Assembly (NCBI RefSeq): GCF_028532725.1
Contig: NZ_JAQKGU010000005.1
Location: 158,963-222,962, forward strand
Direction of reading: 5' to 3'
DNA: 64,000 nucleotides
Source: Desulfovibrio sp. Fe33
GTDB taxonomy: Bacteria; Desulfobacterota; Desulfovibrionia; Desulfovibrionales; Desulfovibrionaceae
A program made the translations under genes and the position numbers. Shown here piece by piece: positions 28,065-35,785 of the stretch. A model generated the notes under the pieces. That model was not told the origin of the DNA. It searched no databases and saw only the letters and a program-made list of their open reading frames with translations. How positions within the stretch are numbered: the first letter of the stretch is position 1; each line of letters starts with the position of its first letter.

Positions 28065-29985
28065 AACTCATTCCTCCTGCTTTGAAGGGCGCCTTTGCAG
28101 CATCAAGAATCAACTGCGCAGCTTCCTCCAGTGTCACCATCCCGGGGTCCTCTCCGTCCCTTGAACGGATGTTGACGCACCCGGCCTCAACCTCTTTGTC
28201 ACCGATTACCAACATGTACGGGATCTTCTCGACTTGAGCTTCCCGTATCTTGTAGCCAAGTTTCTCGTTGCGAGTGTCCGCTTCGATGCGGATGCCCTTG
28301 GAAACGAAGAACTCCTTGGCTTTCTTCACAAAATCAAGTTGCGAGTCAGTCACATTCAACAAACGTGCCTGAACGGGAGCCAGCCATACAGGATACGCGC
28401 CAGCACAATGCTCCGTGAGCACGCCGATGAAGCGTTCGATGGAGCCGAGCATGGCGCGATGGATCATCACGGGCCGGTGCCTCTCGCCGTCCTCGCCGAC
28501 ATATACTATGTCAAAGCGCTCTGGCAAGGTGAAATCTACCTGAATCGTACCGCACTGCCAACTCCGTCCGATGGAATCACGCAGGTGGAAATCGATCTTC
28601 GGGCCGTAGAACGCGCCGTCGCCCTCGTTAATGGCATACGGCATACCCGATTTATCCAACGCCTGGCGCAGTCCTTCGGTGGCCAGCTCCCAGTCCGAGT
28701 CCGAACCGATGGACTTCTCCGGGCGGGTGGACAGCTCCACGTCGAACTCGTAATTGAACAGGGCGTAGATGTCCTTGTAGAACTTAATCAGGTTGAGGAT
28801 TTCCTCCTCCACCTGATCCGGGCGGCAGATCAGATGCGCGTCGTCCTGGGTAAAGGTGCGCACGCGCATGAGCCCGTGGAGCACGCCGGACTTTTCGTGG
28901 CGATGGACCACGCCCAGCTCGAAGTAGCGCTGCGGAAGATCGCGGTAGCTCATGATCTTCCTCTTATAGATGATCATGTGCGCCAGGCAGTTCATGGGCT
29001 TGATGCCGTAAGCCTGCTCGTCGATTTCCGTGAAATACATGTTTTCGCGGTAGTTGTCGTAGTGACCGGACTTCTCCCACAGCTCACGCTTGAGGATGAT
29101 CGGCCCCTGAACGAGCTCGTAGCCGCGCTTGAGGTGCTCCTTGCGCTCGAAGTCCTCAAGGATGGTCCGCAGCAACATGCCGCGCGGATGCCACAGGGAC
29201 ATGCCCGGACCAATCTCGTCGCTGAAGGAGAACAGGTCGAGCTGCTTGCCGAGCTTGCGGTGATCGCGCTTCTTGGCCTCCTCCAACCGGGTCAGATACT
29301 TCTTGAGCGCCTTGGGGTCCTCCCAGGCGGTGCCGTAAATGCGCTGGAGCTGCTTGTTCTTCTCGTCGCCGCGCCAGTAGGCCCCGGCCACGGAAAGCAG
29401 CTTGAACGCCTTGATCTGGCCGGTGCGGGCGACATGCGGGCCGCGGCACAGGTCGGCGAAGTCGCCGTGGGTGTAAATGGAAAATTCGTCGCCGCCCAGG
29501 TCATCCATGATTTCGGACTTGTAGGTCTCGCCCTTGGCCTCGAACATCTTCTTGGCGTCGGCCTTGGACATGACCGTGCGGACGAACTCCTTGTTCGCGC
29601 CGACCGAGGAGAGCATCTCCTTCTCGATGGCTTCCAAGTCCTCGGGAGTGAACGGACGTTCGTAGTCGAAGTCGTAGTAGAACCCGTCGGTGACGGAGGG
29701 TCCGATGGTCACCTTGGCGGTCGGGAACAGTTTCTTGACGGCTTCGGCCATGACATGGGCGGCAGAATGCCGAATGACGTTGAGCCCTTCCTCGCTCTCG
29801 GCGAAGACGGGCTCGATGGTAGTGCAGGTACCGGCAACGGGAGTGGACAGATCAACGGTCGTTCCGCCGCATTTGGCGGCCACGACGTTCTTGAACTGTT
29901 TTTTGGACAACCCTTCTTGAAGGGCGTCGGCGCAGGTGGCGCCGTCGGCCAATTCAACCTGTTTACCGGAGATATCAACCAACAC
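28048..29985 (-). CDS. thrS: Threonyl-tRNA synthetase
   Basis: ThrS charges tRNA-Thr in the cytoplasm. The 645-residue protein has an N-terminal TGS domain, the editing domain with HSAAHVMAEAV, class II motifs (GMSLWHPRGM; RVRTFTQDDAHLIC), the zinc ligands including Cys in MNCLAHM, and the anticodon domain. The start is GTG 29985 (V-L-V-D-I-S-G), preceded by AAGGGAG; the longer frame is leader. Its last codons overlap the infC start region. Confidence 0.96.
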   Translation of the reverse strand: MLVDISGKQVELADGATCADALQEGLSKKQFKNVVAAKCGGTTVDLSTPVAGTCTTIEPVFAESEEGLNVIRHSAAHVMAEAVKKLFPTAKVTIGPSVTDGFYYDFDYERPFTPEDLEAIEKEMLSSVGANKEFVRTVMSKADAKKMFEAKGETYKSEIMDDLGGDEFSIYTHGDFADLCRGPHVARTGQIKAFKLLSVAGAYWRGDEKNKQLQRIYGTAWEDPKALKKYLTRLEEAKKRDHRKLGKQLDLFSFSDEIGPGMSLWHPRGMLLRTILEDFERKEHLKRGYELVQGPIILKRELWEKSGHYDNYRENMYFTEIDEQAYGIKPMNCLAHMIIYKRKIMSYRDLPQRYFELGVVHRHEKSGVLHGLMRVRTFTQDDAHLICRPDQVEEEILNLIKFYKDIYALFNYEFDVELSTRPEKSIGSDSDWELATEGLRQALDKSGMPYAINEGDGAFYGPKIDFHLRDSIGRSWQCGTIQVDFTLPERFDIVYVGEDGERHRPVMIHRAMLGSIERFIGVLTEHCAGAYPVWLAPVQARLLNVTDSQLDFVKKAKEFFVSKGIRIEADTRNEKLGYKIREAQVEKIPYMLVIGDKEVEAGCVNIRSRDGEDPGMVTLEEAAQLILDAAKAPFKAGGMSYSFSG

Positions 29986-30000
29986 TTCGTTTCTCCCTTG

Positions 30001-30017
30001 TCCGGCGGGCCGCCGGA
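30001..30017 (-). promoter_or_regulatory. Palindrome next to thrS ribosome site
   Basis: TCCGGCGG-G-CCGCCGGA is a near-perfect 17-base palindrome immediately before the thrS Shine-Dalgarno sequence. It could be a protein-binding or RNA-structure element controlling thrS translation; this is inference from position. Confidence 0.35.
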
Positions 30018-30092
30018 ACATTATGGCGCGCCAAATTGCGACGCCGTGAAATACCTGATCCGCAGGCTGCGGTTCACATCCGCCAAGGGGAA

Positions 30093-30121
30093 TAGGTAGG
30101 GACGGAACCCGGGGCCGTCAA
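30093..30121 (-). promoter_or_regulatory. Candidate sigma-70 promoter for thrS operon
   Basis: On the minus strand TTGACG (30121-30116) and TACCTA (30098-30093) are separated by 17 bases, placed between the tRNA-Val terminator and thrS. Confidence 0.45.
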
Positions 30122-30161
30122 TGGGCGACGGCTCAGTTCGGCGATTTCGCCTGCTTCCTCA

Positions 30162-30194
30162 AAAAATGAAAGGGAGGCACTAGGCCTCCCTTTC
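30162..30194 (-). terminator. Intrinsic terminator after tRNA-Val
   Basis: On the minus strand an 11-base-pair stem GAAAGGGAGGC / GCCTCCCTTTC with loop CTAGT is followed by ATTTTTT, about 10 bases after the tRNA. Confidence 0.92.
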
Positions 30195-30204
30195 GGGGAT
30201 GTTC

Positions 30205-30279
30205 TGGTAGGCGCGGAGGGATTTGAACCCACGACCCTTTGCACGTCAAGCAAATGCTCTCCCCCTGAGCTACGCGCCT
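30205..30279 (-). tRNA. tRNA-Val (anticodon GAC)
   Basis: The 75-base sequence folds as a cloverleaf: acceptor AGGCGCG/CGCGCCT, D arm GCTC...GAGC, anticodon arm TTTGC-TTGACGT-GCAAA giving anticodon GAC, T arm GTGGG-TTCAAAT-CCCTC, discriminator A and an encoded CCA end. The T stem carries one T-T mismatch at the second pair. A promoter and a terminator flank it, so it is transcribed alone. Confidence 0.95.
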
Positions 30280-30301
30280 TCACGTCGAAGCGGAGTGGAA
30301 A

Positions 30302-30328
30302 GTATATGGAGGGCGGTCAGTTGTCAAG
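30302..30328 (-). promoter_or_regulatory. Promoter for tRNA-Val
   Basis: On the minus strand a perfect TTGACA (30328-30323) and TATACT (30307-30302) lie about 22 bases before the tRNA; the spacer is 15 bases, shorter than ideal. Confidence 0.6.
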
Positions 30329-30476
30329 CACGATGTGTATTTTTTTTCCTTTTCACGAATCATCCTTTCGCCTCCTCCCCGCAAACCCGCTGATGCCGCC
30401 ATTTTTTGATTCTCCATGGTGGCGCAACCATTTGATTTGACGTACGGATACAGGAACAGCAACCAAGGAAAACCAC

Positions 30477-30878
30477 ATGAATCCGATAGAAATTTCTCCA
30501 ACCATCACGGTTGAGGACCTGGCCCCGGCCAGAACCTTCTACACAACCCACCTGAACGGCCGCCTGATTTTCGACTGCGGCTGGTACATCGGCCTGGCAT
30601 TCGGCGAAGGCGGCCCCACCCTGCACTTCATGCAGCCGCAGAACCCCGGCCACCAACCATACGGCGGCGGCCTGACCTGCAACCTCAAGCTGGAAAGCGC
30701 GGCCGCCGTCGAGGAGGCGCACGGCCGACTGACCGAAGCAGGACTGCCCATGATCATGCCTCTGGAGGACCACCCATGGGGCGACCGCGGGTTCTGCACC
30801 CTCGATCCCTACGGCGTGGCGCTGTACGTCTATGTGGAAATCGAACCAAGCGAGGATTTCAAGAAATACCACTTATAA
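30477..30878 (+). CDS. VOC-superfamily (glyoxalase-like) protein
   Basis: The 133-residue protein has the two beta-alpha-beta-beta-beta units of the vicinal oxygen chelate fold: VEDLAPARTFYTTHLN opens the first and AHGRLTEAGLPMIMPLEDH with WGDRGFCTLDPYGVALYVY forms the second. Such proteins are dioxygenases, glyoxalases or antibiotic-binding proteins; potential metal ligands are His in LHFM and a late acidic residue. No specific substrate can be assigned. It is a single-gene unit with its own terminator. Confidence 0.75.
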   Translation: MNPIEISPTITVEDLAPARTFYTTHLNGRLIFDCGWYIGLAFGEGGPTLHFMQPQNPGHQPYGGGLTCNLKLESAAAVEEAHGRLTEAGLPMIMPLEDHPWGDRGFCTLDPYGVALYVYVEIEPSEDFKKYHL

Positions 30879-30895
30879 GGGATACGTCGGACAAG

Positions 30896-30928
30896 ACGGG
30901 GCCGCCGTGCGTGCCGCCCCGTTTTTTT
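30896..30928 (+). terminator. Intrinsic terminator after VOC gene
   Basis: An ACGGGGC / GCCCCGT-type stem is followed by TTTTTT, 17 bases after the stop codon. Confidence 0.85.
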
Positions 30929-30947
30929 CACTACTGGAGGTCAACGG

Positions 30948-31637
30948 CTACCCGAGATCCTCAAGGGCGTTGCGCACCAGCTCGCCCACGGTGGTATCGA
31001 CAAGCTCGCGATGGAGAAAAGTGCGTATTTCGACGGGATCATCCGCCAGGGCCGCCATTCCGCCCCTGGCCCCTTCGGCCTTGATGAGACCGAGCACGCG
31101 GGCCGCGTAGGCGCGGTTGTACGGGTCGGCGTCGTCCAAAGCGGCAACGAGGTATTTTTCGCCGTGCGCCACCAGCTCGGGCCGCACCTCGGCCAAGCGG
31201 GCCAGCCCCCAGTAGACGTCGCGCCGCAATTCCGGGTGATCCAGGAAATTGCCGTCGCACTCCTCGTCACAGAATATGTAGGAAGCCAGGATCTTGTGAA
31301 ATTCCTTGGCGATGCGTTCGCTGTTGACCATGGCCTCGCCCATGAAATGCGGAATTCCCCAGCCGAGGTTGCCCGACTCCTCGTTCATGTACCACATGAG
31401 CGTGCGCATGAGGATGCGGGCCTTCTCCATGGATGCCTCGGCCATGCGCGCGGCAGTCAGCCCGAAGGCCGTAGCGGACCGCCAGCGCACCGTCTCCAGG
31501 CGGTCCAGGCGAAGATTCAGAAGAGGCGGGACCAGGTCCACGGGACGATAGTCGTCAAGCTCGACGAGCCGGGCCTGCCAATCGTCATCGGCCAGGATAT
31601 CGTGGACGGCCTTTTTGATGCTGCGGAATCGTGACAT
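30948..31637 (-). CDS. DVU0298-type HEAT-repeat protein
   Basis: This 229-residue all-helical protein resembles the Desulfovibrio DVU0298 family, whose function is not established. Visible features are paired amphipathic helices typical of HEAT repeats (LETVRWRSATAFGLTAARMAE; ELRRDVYWGLARLAEVRPEL) and the unusual block NLGWGIPHFMGEAM. There is no signal peptide. ATG 31637 follows GGAGG. It is the last gene of the cluster starting at 33552, separated from the TPR gene by a terminator, so its level may be reduced or independent. Confidence 0.75.
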   Translation of the reverse strand: MSRFRSIKKAVHDILADDDWQARLVELDDYRPVDLVPPLLNLRLDRLETVRWRSATAFGLTAARMAEASMEKARILMRTLMWYMNEESGNLGWGIPHFMGEAMVNSERIAKEFHKILASYIFCDEECDGNFLDHPELRRDVYWGLARLAEVRPELVAHGEKYLVAALDDADPYNRAYAARVLGLIKAEGARGGMAALADDPVEIRTFLHRELVDTTVGELVRNALEDLG

Positions 31638-31649
31638 GCAAACCTCCAT

Positions 31650-31684
31650 GAAAAAAGGGAGCCGTCAATGGACAGCTCCCTTGA
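31650..31684 (-). terminator. Intrinsic terminator between TPR and HEAT genes
   Basis: On the minus strand AAGGGAGC pairs with GCTCCCTT and is followed by TTTT, located between the TPR stop and the HEAT gene start. Read-through would act as attenuation for the HEAT gene. Confidence 0.8.
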
Positions 31685-31722
31685 TATAATCATCTTTTCG
31701 GACCGGGCAACAGGAACGATTC

Positions 31723-32349
31723 TTATTTCGCGATATTGTCCTGCACTTCCTGGCGAAAATCAGCCGGGACCTCAAAACCGGATTCCTCGGCCCGCTCGAT
31801 GCAGGTGGCCGCCTCGGCCCAGTTGCCGCGCTCGGCCTCGATGATGGCCTTGTTGTTCCAGCCGGGGCCGAAGTGGGGCTGCTTTTCGAGAAGCGACTTG
31901 AGGATCATGTCCGCTTCCTCGTATTCGCCCATGGCGATGAGCACGCTGGACATGGTCGCCTGGGCCTGGGCGAACTCGGGATCGAGCTTCAGGGCCTTCT
32001 TCAGGGACTTGTGCGCCTTGTCGTTGTCGCCCTGCTGCATGTAGACGAAACCGATGTTGCCCCAGGGCACGGCGAAGAACGGCCGTTGCTGGGTGGCCTG
32101 AACGTTGTAGCTCAGGCAGGAATCCATATCGCCGCGCTGCAGGGCGATGCCGCCGAGCTGCACATAGGCTTCGGCCATGCGCGGAGAATGCGCCACGGCG
32201 TCCAGAAACTCGCGCTCGGCCTCCATGAAGTCGCGGCGGGAAAGATAGGCCACGCCCAGATTGTAATGGGTGTTGCCGCAACTGGGGTTGTCGCGCAGCT
32301 TGGACTTGAGATCGGCAATGTAATCATCAATATTGTCGAAGTGTTCCAT
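31723..32349 (-). CDS. TPR-repeat protein, 208 residues
   Basis: The protein contains about five tetratricopeptide repeats (GNTHYNLGVAYLSRRDFMEA; GNIGFVYMQQGDNDKAHKSL), with no signal peptide and no catalytic motif. The N terminus MEHFDNIDDYIADLKSKL is a helical cap. It should be a protein-interaction scaffold. It lies 15 bases downstream of the 121-residue unknown gene, in the YkgJ/unknown/TPR/HEAT cluster. Confidence 0.8.
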   Translation of the reverse strand: MEHFDNIDDYIADLKSKLRDNPSCGNTHYNLGVAYLSRRDFMEAEREFLDAVAHSPRMAEAYVQLGGIALQRGDMDSCLSYNVQATQQRPFFAVPWGNIGFVYMQQGDNDKAHKSLKKALKLDPEFAQAQATMSSVLIAMGEYEEADMILKSLLEKQPHFGPGWNNKAIIEAERGNWAEAATCIERAEESGFEVPADFRQEVQDNIAK

Positions 32350-32364
32350 GTGAATATCCTCGCT

Positions 32365-32730
32365 TTATGGCTCGACGCCGTGTTTCTTGCAATGCTCAGC
32401 GTACCAGAGGCAGAATTCGTAGATGGGTCGAACCTTCTCGAAGTTCATGACCAGCATGACGTTGAACTCGTTGACCTGGTCGATGTATTCCTGATTCAGA
32501 TGCCTGCCGGACTGCAAAATGAAAAGCTGGGTCAATTGTGCCTGGGTCAGGCCGGTCTTCTCCACGCGAATGTCGATGGGATCGAACGGGGCCGCGAACG
32601 GGTCCCAGTTCTCATAGCCCAGCCGGTCGACGAACTTGCGCCGCCGGGGCGACATCTTCTCGTACATGTGCCGCTTGCGGGCCTCGACCTCGTGTTCGGG
32701 CATTTCCTCGTAATTGACGGTCTTGGTCAT
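32365..32730 (-). CDS. Conserved hypothetical protein, 121 residues
   Basis: I do not recognise a known domain. The protein is helical and charged, with an arginine-rich segment KMSPRRRKFVDRLGYENWDPF (split here by the WDPF turn), a glutamine-rich helix and a C-terminal CLWYAEHCKKHG motif whose two cysteines are spaced C-x6-C. It is soluble with no signal peptide. Its start is 3 bases after the stop of the YkgJ-like gene, so the two are translationally linked and may form a complex. Confidence 0.7.
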   Translation of the reverse strand: MTKTVNYEEMPEHEVEARKRHMYEKMSPRRRKFVDRLGYENWDPFAAPFDPIDIRVEKTGLTQAQLTQLFILQSGRHLNQEYIDQVNEFNVMLVMNFEKVRPIYEFCLWYAEHCKKHGVEP

Positions 32731-32733
32731 AGG

Positions 32734-33552
32734 CTATTCCTTGCCGCCGAGTACGATGGACTCGCCGCAGGTTTCGCAGGAGGACTTGGATTCGGTGCAG
32801 GAGGCGCAGGCTGCGGACTTCGCCGGGCCCTTGGCCGCCGCCGGAGCGATGATCTCGCGCGGCTGCACCTCTTCCTCGGGGCTCTTCTCACGCAGGTTGG
32901 TCTTTTCACCCACGCCGAGATACGCCTCGTCGTACTCCGTGACGATGGCCATGGACACGGGCAGAAGCATCTCGCCCAATTCGCGGAAACGGGAGCCCAC
33001 GCCCGTCTGGATTTCCTTGCCGATGGCCAGGAGCCTGTCCAGGATGATGTCCATGTTCACGGTGGGGTACTTCTCGCCGCCCTTGAACCCGGCCTTGTTG
33101 CAGGTATGGGCCTCGCCCCCGATGGAGGTGGGCACGCCGTACAGCCTGCAGGTGATGGGCCGGTTCTCGTAGATGGAGCAGAGATCGTCGTCGCCCAGCA
33201 TGGGACAGCGCACACGGGCCTTGGCCACTTCGAGCAGGATCTCATTGACCGGGCGGCCTTCCTGGCTCGCCTTGAATACCTTGCGCTTGAGCTTGTGAAT
33301 CTGGCGATCGGCCTTGTCGGCCCGGTCCAGAACGGCCGAGCGCTCCATGCCGGAAAATTTTTCGTTGAACTTGGCGTTGATGTACATGGCCTCGACCAGC
33401 GTCACATCGAACAGGGCGTAGCAACAGTCGCTGCATCCCTTGCCGCATTTGACCAGGTCCGGCATCTCGGTTTCGAATTTCTTGAAGACCGCATCGACCT
33501 CGGCCACGATGGCTTCGTATTTTTTGAAATACTCGGTAAAATCAAGGGCCAT
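32734..33552 (-). CDS. YkgJ-family cysteine-cluster protein
   Basis: The 272-residue protein has the Fe-S or zinc cysteine cluster of the YkgJ/UPF0153 family: CGKGCSDCC (about residues 36-44), then CPMLGDDDLCSIYENRPITC and CNKAG. The C-terminal third is charged and ends in a second, separate cysteine set CASC...CETC. ATG 33552 gives the conserved N terminus; longer frames run into the promoter region. The family is thought to bind an iron-sulfur cluster but its reaction is unknown. It is the first gene of the cluster. Confidence 0.82.
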   Translation of the reverse strand: MALDFTEYFKKYEAIVAEVDAVFKKFETEMPDLVKCGKGCSDCCYALFDVTLVEAMYINAKFNEKFSGMERSAVLDRADKADRQIHKLKRKVFKASQEGRPVNEILLEVAKARVRCPMLGDDDLCSIYENRPITCRLYGVPTSIGGEAHTCNKAGFKGGEKYPTVNMDIILDRLLAIGKEIQTGVGSRFRELGEMLLPVSMAIVTEYDEAYLGVGEKTNLREKSPEEEVQPREIIAPAAAKGPAKSAACASCTESKSSCETCGESIVLGGKE

Positions 33553-33611
33553 TCTGTCTGCTCCTGGACCGGCCCGGCGGAGACGCCGGCCATGGGTGTG
33601 GTTGCTCAGAC

Positions 33612-33639
33612 CAATTAAGTCTTGATTCGACGCCGTCAA
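33612..33639 (-). promoter_or_regulatory. Candidate promoter for YkgJ cluster
   Basis: On the minus strand TTGACG (33639-33634) and TAATTG (33617-33612) are spaced by 16 bases, about 60 bases before the YkgJ-like start. Confidence 0.45.
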
Positions 33640-33787
33640 CCGACGGCCCCCAAAAAAAGGGCCGGGGTTGCCGGATGGGAAGACGAGACGATCCCCGACA
33701 ACGGCTCCGGCGCCGAACAGGCCTGGACCGGAACATTTTCCCGTGGCCGCGACCCGCTGCGCAGCCACTCTTCCGGCGGCCTCAAAA

Positions 33788-33820
33788 TGGAACGGGAGCG
33801 CCGGATACCCGCCGCTCCCG
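33788..33820 (-). terminator. Probable terminator after ferredoxin gene
   Basis: On the minus strand ACGGGAGCG pairs with CGCTCCCGT across a 12-base loop and is followed by TCCATTTT. Confidence 0.65.
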
Positions 33821-33842
33821 TAACCATATCAAATCGTGAAGA

Positions 33843-34031
33843 CTAGTTTTCTTCGACGGTGATGGCGTCGTTCTCACAGACCTCGACGCAAGACTCACAA
33901 CCGAGACATTCGTCTTCGTTGACCGCAACGGCTTTGCCGTCCTGAAGTTCGTAAACTTCAACGGGGCAAACGTCCACGCATTCGCCGTCGCCGGTGCACT
34001 TGTCGGTGTCGATAGTGATAGTGTAGCCCAT
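33843..34031 (-). CDS. 7Fe ferredoxin, ferredoxin III type
   Basis: This 62-residue electron carrier has two cluster motifs. The second, CLGCESCVEVC, is a standard [4Fe-4S] site. The first reads CTGDGECVDVCP, where Asp15 (Asp14 after Met removal) replaces the second cysteine, as in Desulfovibrio africanus ferredoxin III, which holds a labile [3Fe-4S] cluster that converts to [4Fe-4S] or mixed-metal forms. It is acidic and cytoplasmic, and probably serves pyruvate oxidation or hydrogenase-linked redox steps. It is transcribed alone from a promoter about 140 bases upstream. Confidence 0.93.
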   Translation of the reverse strand: MGYTITIDTDKCTGDGECVDVCPVEVYELQDGKAVAVNEDECLGCESCVEVCENDAITVEEN

Positions 34032-34169
34032 TTTTCCCTCCAGAAAATAATTTGGGATGCCCGCCGTATGCGGGACTGTTTCGCGCGCTGCCCTTTTGGC
34101 CTGCGACCGGGGCGAGACACGACATTTCAAGGTACGATGCCGACCATGCAGGCCGGGCACGAACTTGCT

Positions 34170-34196
34170 GATATATTCATGCCCGCCATGTGTCAA
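34170..34196 (-). promoter_or_regulatory. Candidate promoter for ferredoxin gene
   Basis: On the minus strand a perfect TTGACA (34196-34191) precedes TATATC (34175-34170) with 15 bases between; no other good site lies in the gap. Confidence 0.45.
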
Positions 34197-34318
34197 GACA
34201 TGAAAGCGCTTTTCAAAAGTCCTGCAAATTCCCGTTTTCCCCCACCGCTTGTGATGCGGCGCGGAGTCGTTTACTCTGACTGCCTCAAATACCGCTCATA
34301 ACCAAAAGAGGTACCCAT

Positions 34319-35521
34319 ATGTTCACTGAAAACGAATTGAAAAAATATGCCGAGACATTGTGGTGGGGGTTGTCCACCGCCCGCACCAAACCATATAAGC
34401 CCGGCGATTTCGTGCTCCTGCGCTTCGACACCGACGCCATGCCCCTGGCCGACGCCATGTATGATCTGCTCATAGGAAAGGGCATCAACCCCATCCCCCG
34501 TCAAAACCTGACCCCCCACATGGAGCTCTCCTTCTATGGAAAGAGCGACGAAAACCAGCTCACGGCCATCCCGGCGGGCGAAAAGGAATTCGTCGGGGGG
34601 CTCAACGGGCTCATCTCCCTCATCGCCCCGGCCTCTCTGACGCATTTGCAGGACGTCGATTCCAGACGCATCGGACAGGCCGCCGTGGCCCGCAAGTTCA
34701 TGCGCGACATCATGGAAAAGCGCGAGCAGTCCGGCGACTTCGGCTGGACCCTGTGCATCTACCCCACCCCGGCCCTGGCCAAGGCGGCCGGATTGTCCAT
34801 GGACGAGTTCAAGGCCCAGGTCGTCAAGGCGTGCTACCTGGACGACGACAACCCGCCCGCCCGCTGGCACGAGATTTTCGAAGAAACCCAAAAGGTCAAG
34901 GCATGGCTCAACGCGCTGGACGTCGAACACCTGCGCATCCAGTCCGAGGACACCGACCTCATCGTCACCCCGGGCGAACAGCGCCAATGGCTCGGCGTGT
35001 CCGGCCACAACATCCCGTCCTTCGAGATATTCCTCTCCCCGGACTGGCGCGGCACCGAGGGCGTCTATTACGCCGACCAGCCCTCCTTCCGCTCGGGCAA
35101 CTTCGTCGAAGGCGTGCGTCTGACCTTTGAAAAGGGCGTGGCAGTCAAGACCGAAGCCAAGTCCGGCGGCGAATTCGTGGCCAAGCAACTGACCCTGGAC
35201 GAGGGGGCCAACCGGCTGGGCGAATTCTCCCTGACCGACCGCCGCTTCTCCAAGATCAACGCGTTCATGGCCAACACGCTGTTCGACGAGAACTTCGGCG
35301 GCCCCCAAGGCAACTGCCATGTAGCCGTAGGCGCGTCCTATGCCGACACTTTCGCCGGAGACCAGTCCACGCTGGACAAGGCCCGGAAGGAGGAACTCGG
35401 CTTCAATGATTCCGCCCTGCACTGGGACCTGGTCAACACCCAGCAAAAGACCGTCACCGCCACCCTCAAGGGCGGCGAAGAGCTCGTCATCTACAGGGAC
35501 GGCGAATTCCAGTACGAATAG
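34319..35521 (+). CDS. M29-family aminopeptidase
   Basis: The 400-residue protein matches the thermophilic-aminopeptidase family M29 (AmpS/AmpT). Metal-binding and catalytic positions are seen as Glu in NFVEGVR (about residue 264), Glu in NRLGEF (about 301), His in GNCHVAVGASY (about 333), and His and Asp in SALHWDLV (about 368-370). It should remove N-terminal residues from peptides in the cytoplasm using two divalent metal ions. An AAGAGG ribosome site precedes the ATG. A strong terminator follows; it is a single gene. Confidence 0.9.
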   Translation: MFTENELKKYAETLWWGLSTARTKPYKPGDFVLLRFDTDAMPLADAMYDLLIGKGINPIPRQNLTPHMELSFYGKSDENQLTAIPAGEKEFVGGLNGLISLIAPASLTHLQDVDSRRIGQAAVARKFMRDIMEKREQSGDFGWTLCIYPTPALAKAAGLSMDEFKAQVVKACYLDDDNPPARWHEIFEETQKVKAWLNALDVEHLRIQSEDTDLIVTPGEQRQWLGVSGHNIPSFEIFLSPDWRGTEGVYYADQPSFRSGNFVEGVRLTFEKGVAVKTEAKSGGEFVAKQLTLDEGANRLGEFSLTDRRFSKINAFMANTLFDENFGGPQGNCHVAVGASYADTFAGDQSTLDKARKEELGFNDSALHWDLVNTQQKTVTATLKGGEELVIYRDGEFQYE

Positions 35522-35530
35522 ACTCACAAG

Positions 35531-35567
35531 AAGGGGAAGGTTCCGTCGCAAGGAACCTTCCCCTTTC
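35531..35567 (+). terminator. Intrinsic terminator after aminopeptidase
   Basis: A perfect 14-base-pair stem AAGGGGAAGGTTCC / GGAACCTTCCCCTT with a 7-base loop is followed by TCTCC, 9 bases after the stop codon. Confidence 0.85.
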
Positions 35568-35785
35568 TCCCTTCCCTACACTCCACGCAGCTCCTCCCCT
35601 CCCCATGGTCCGATTCGAGGACACCGCTTTTTCTCGGGAATTCCGGGAAAAAATTTGCTATTATTGCCGCCGGGACGTTACACCAACGCCTGTTCACCCA
35701 TGCCGCGAAAGTGCGAAAACAACTCAGCAAGAAAGGTCAAGGCAGACTCCGCGCGGGGTTCCCTTGGCCGCCGGAGGCATCCGAC

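Noticed and set aside
30022..30280. T-box or tRNA-sensing control of thrS because a tRNA gene lies just upstream
   Set aside because: The tRNA is Val, has its own promoter and terminator, and no T-box antiterminator sequence is visible in the thrS leader.
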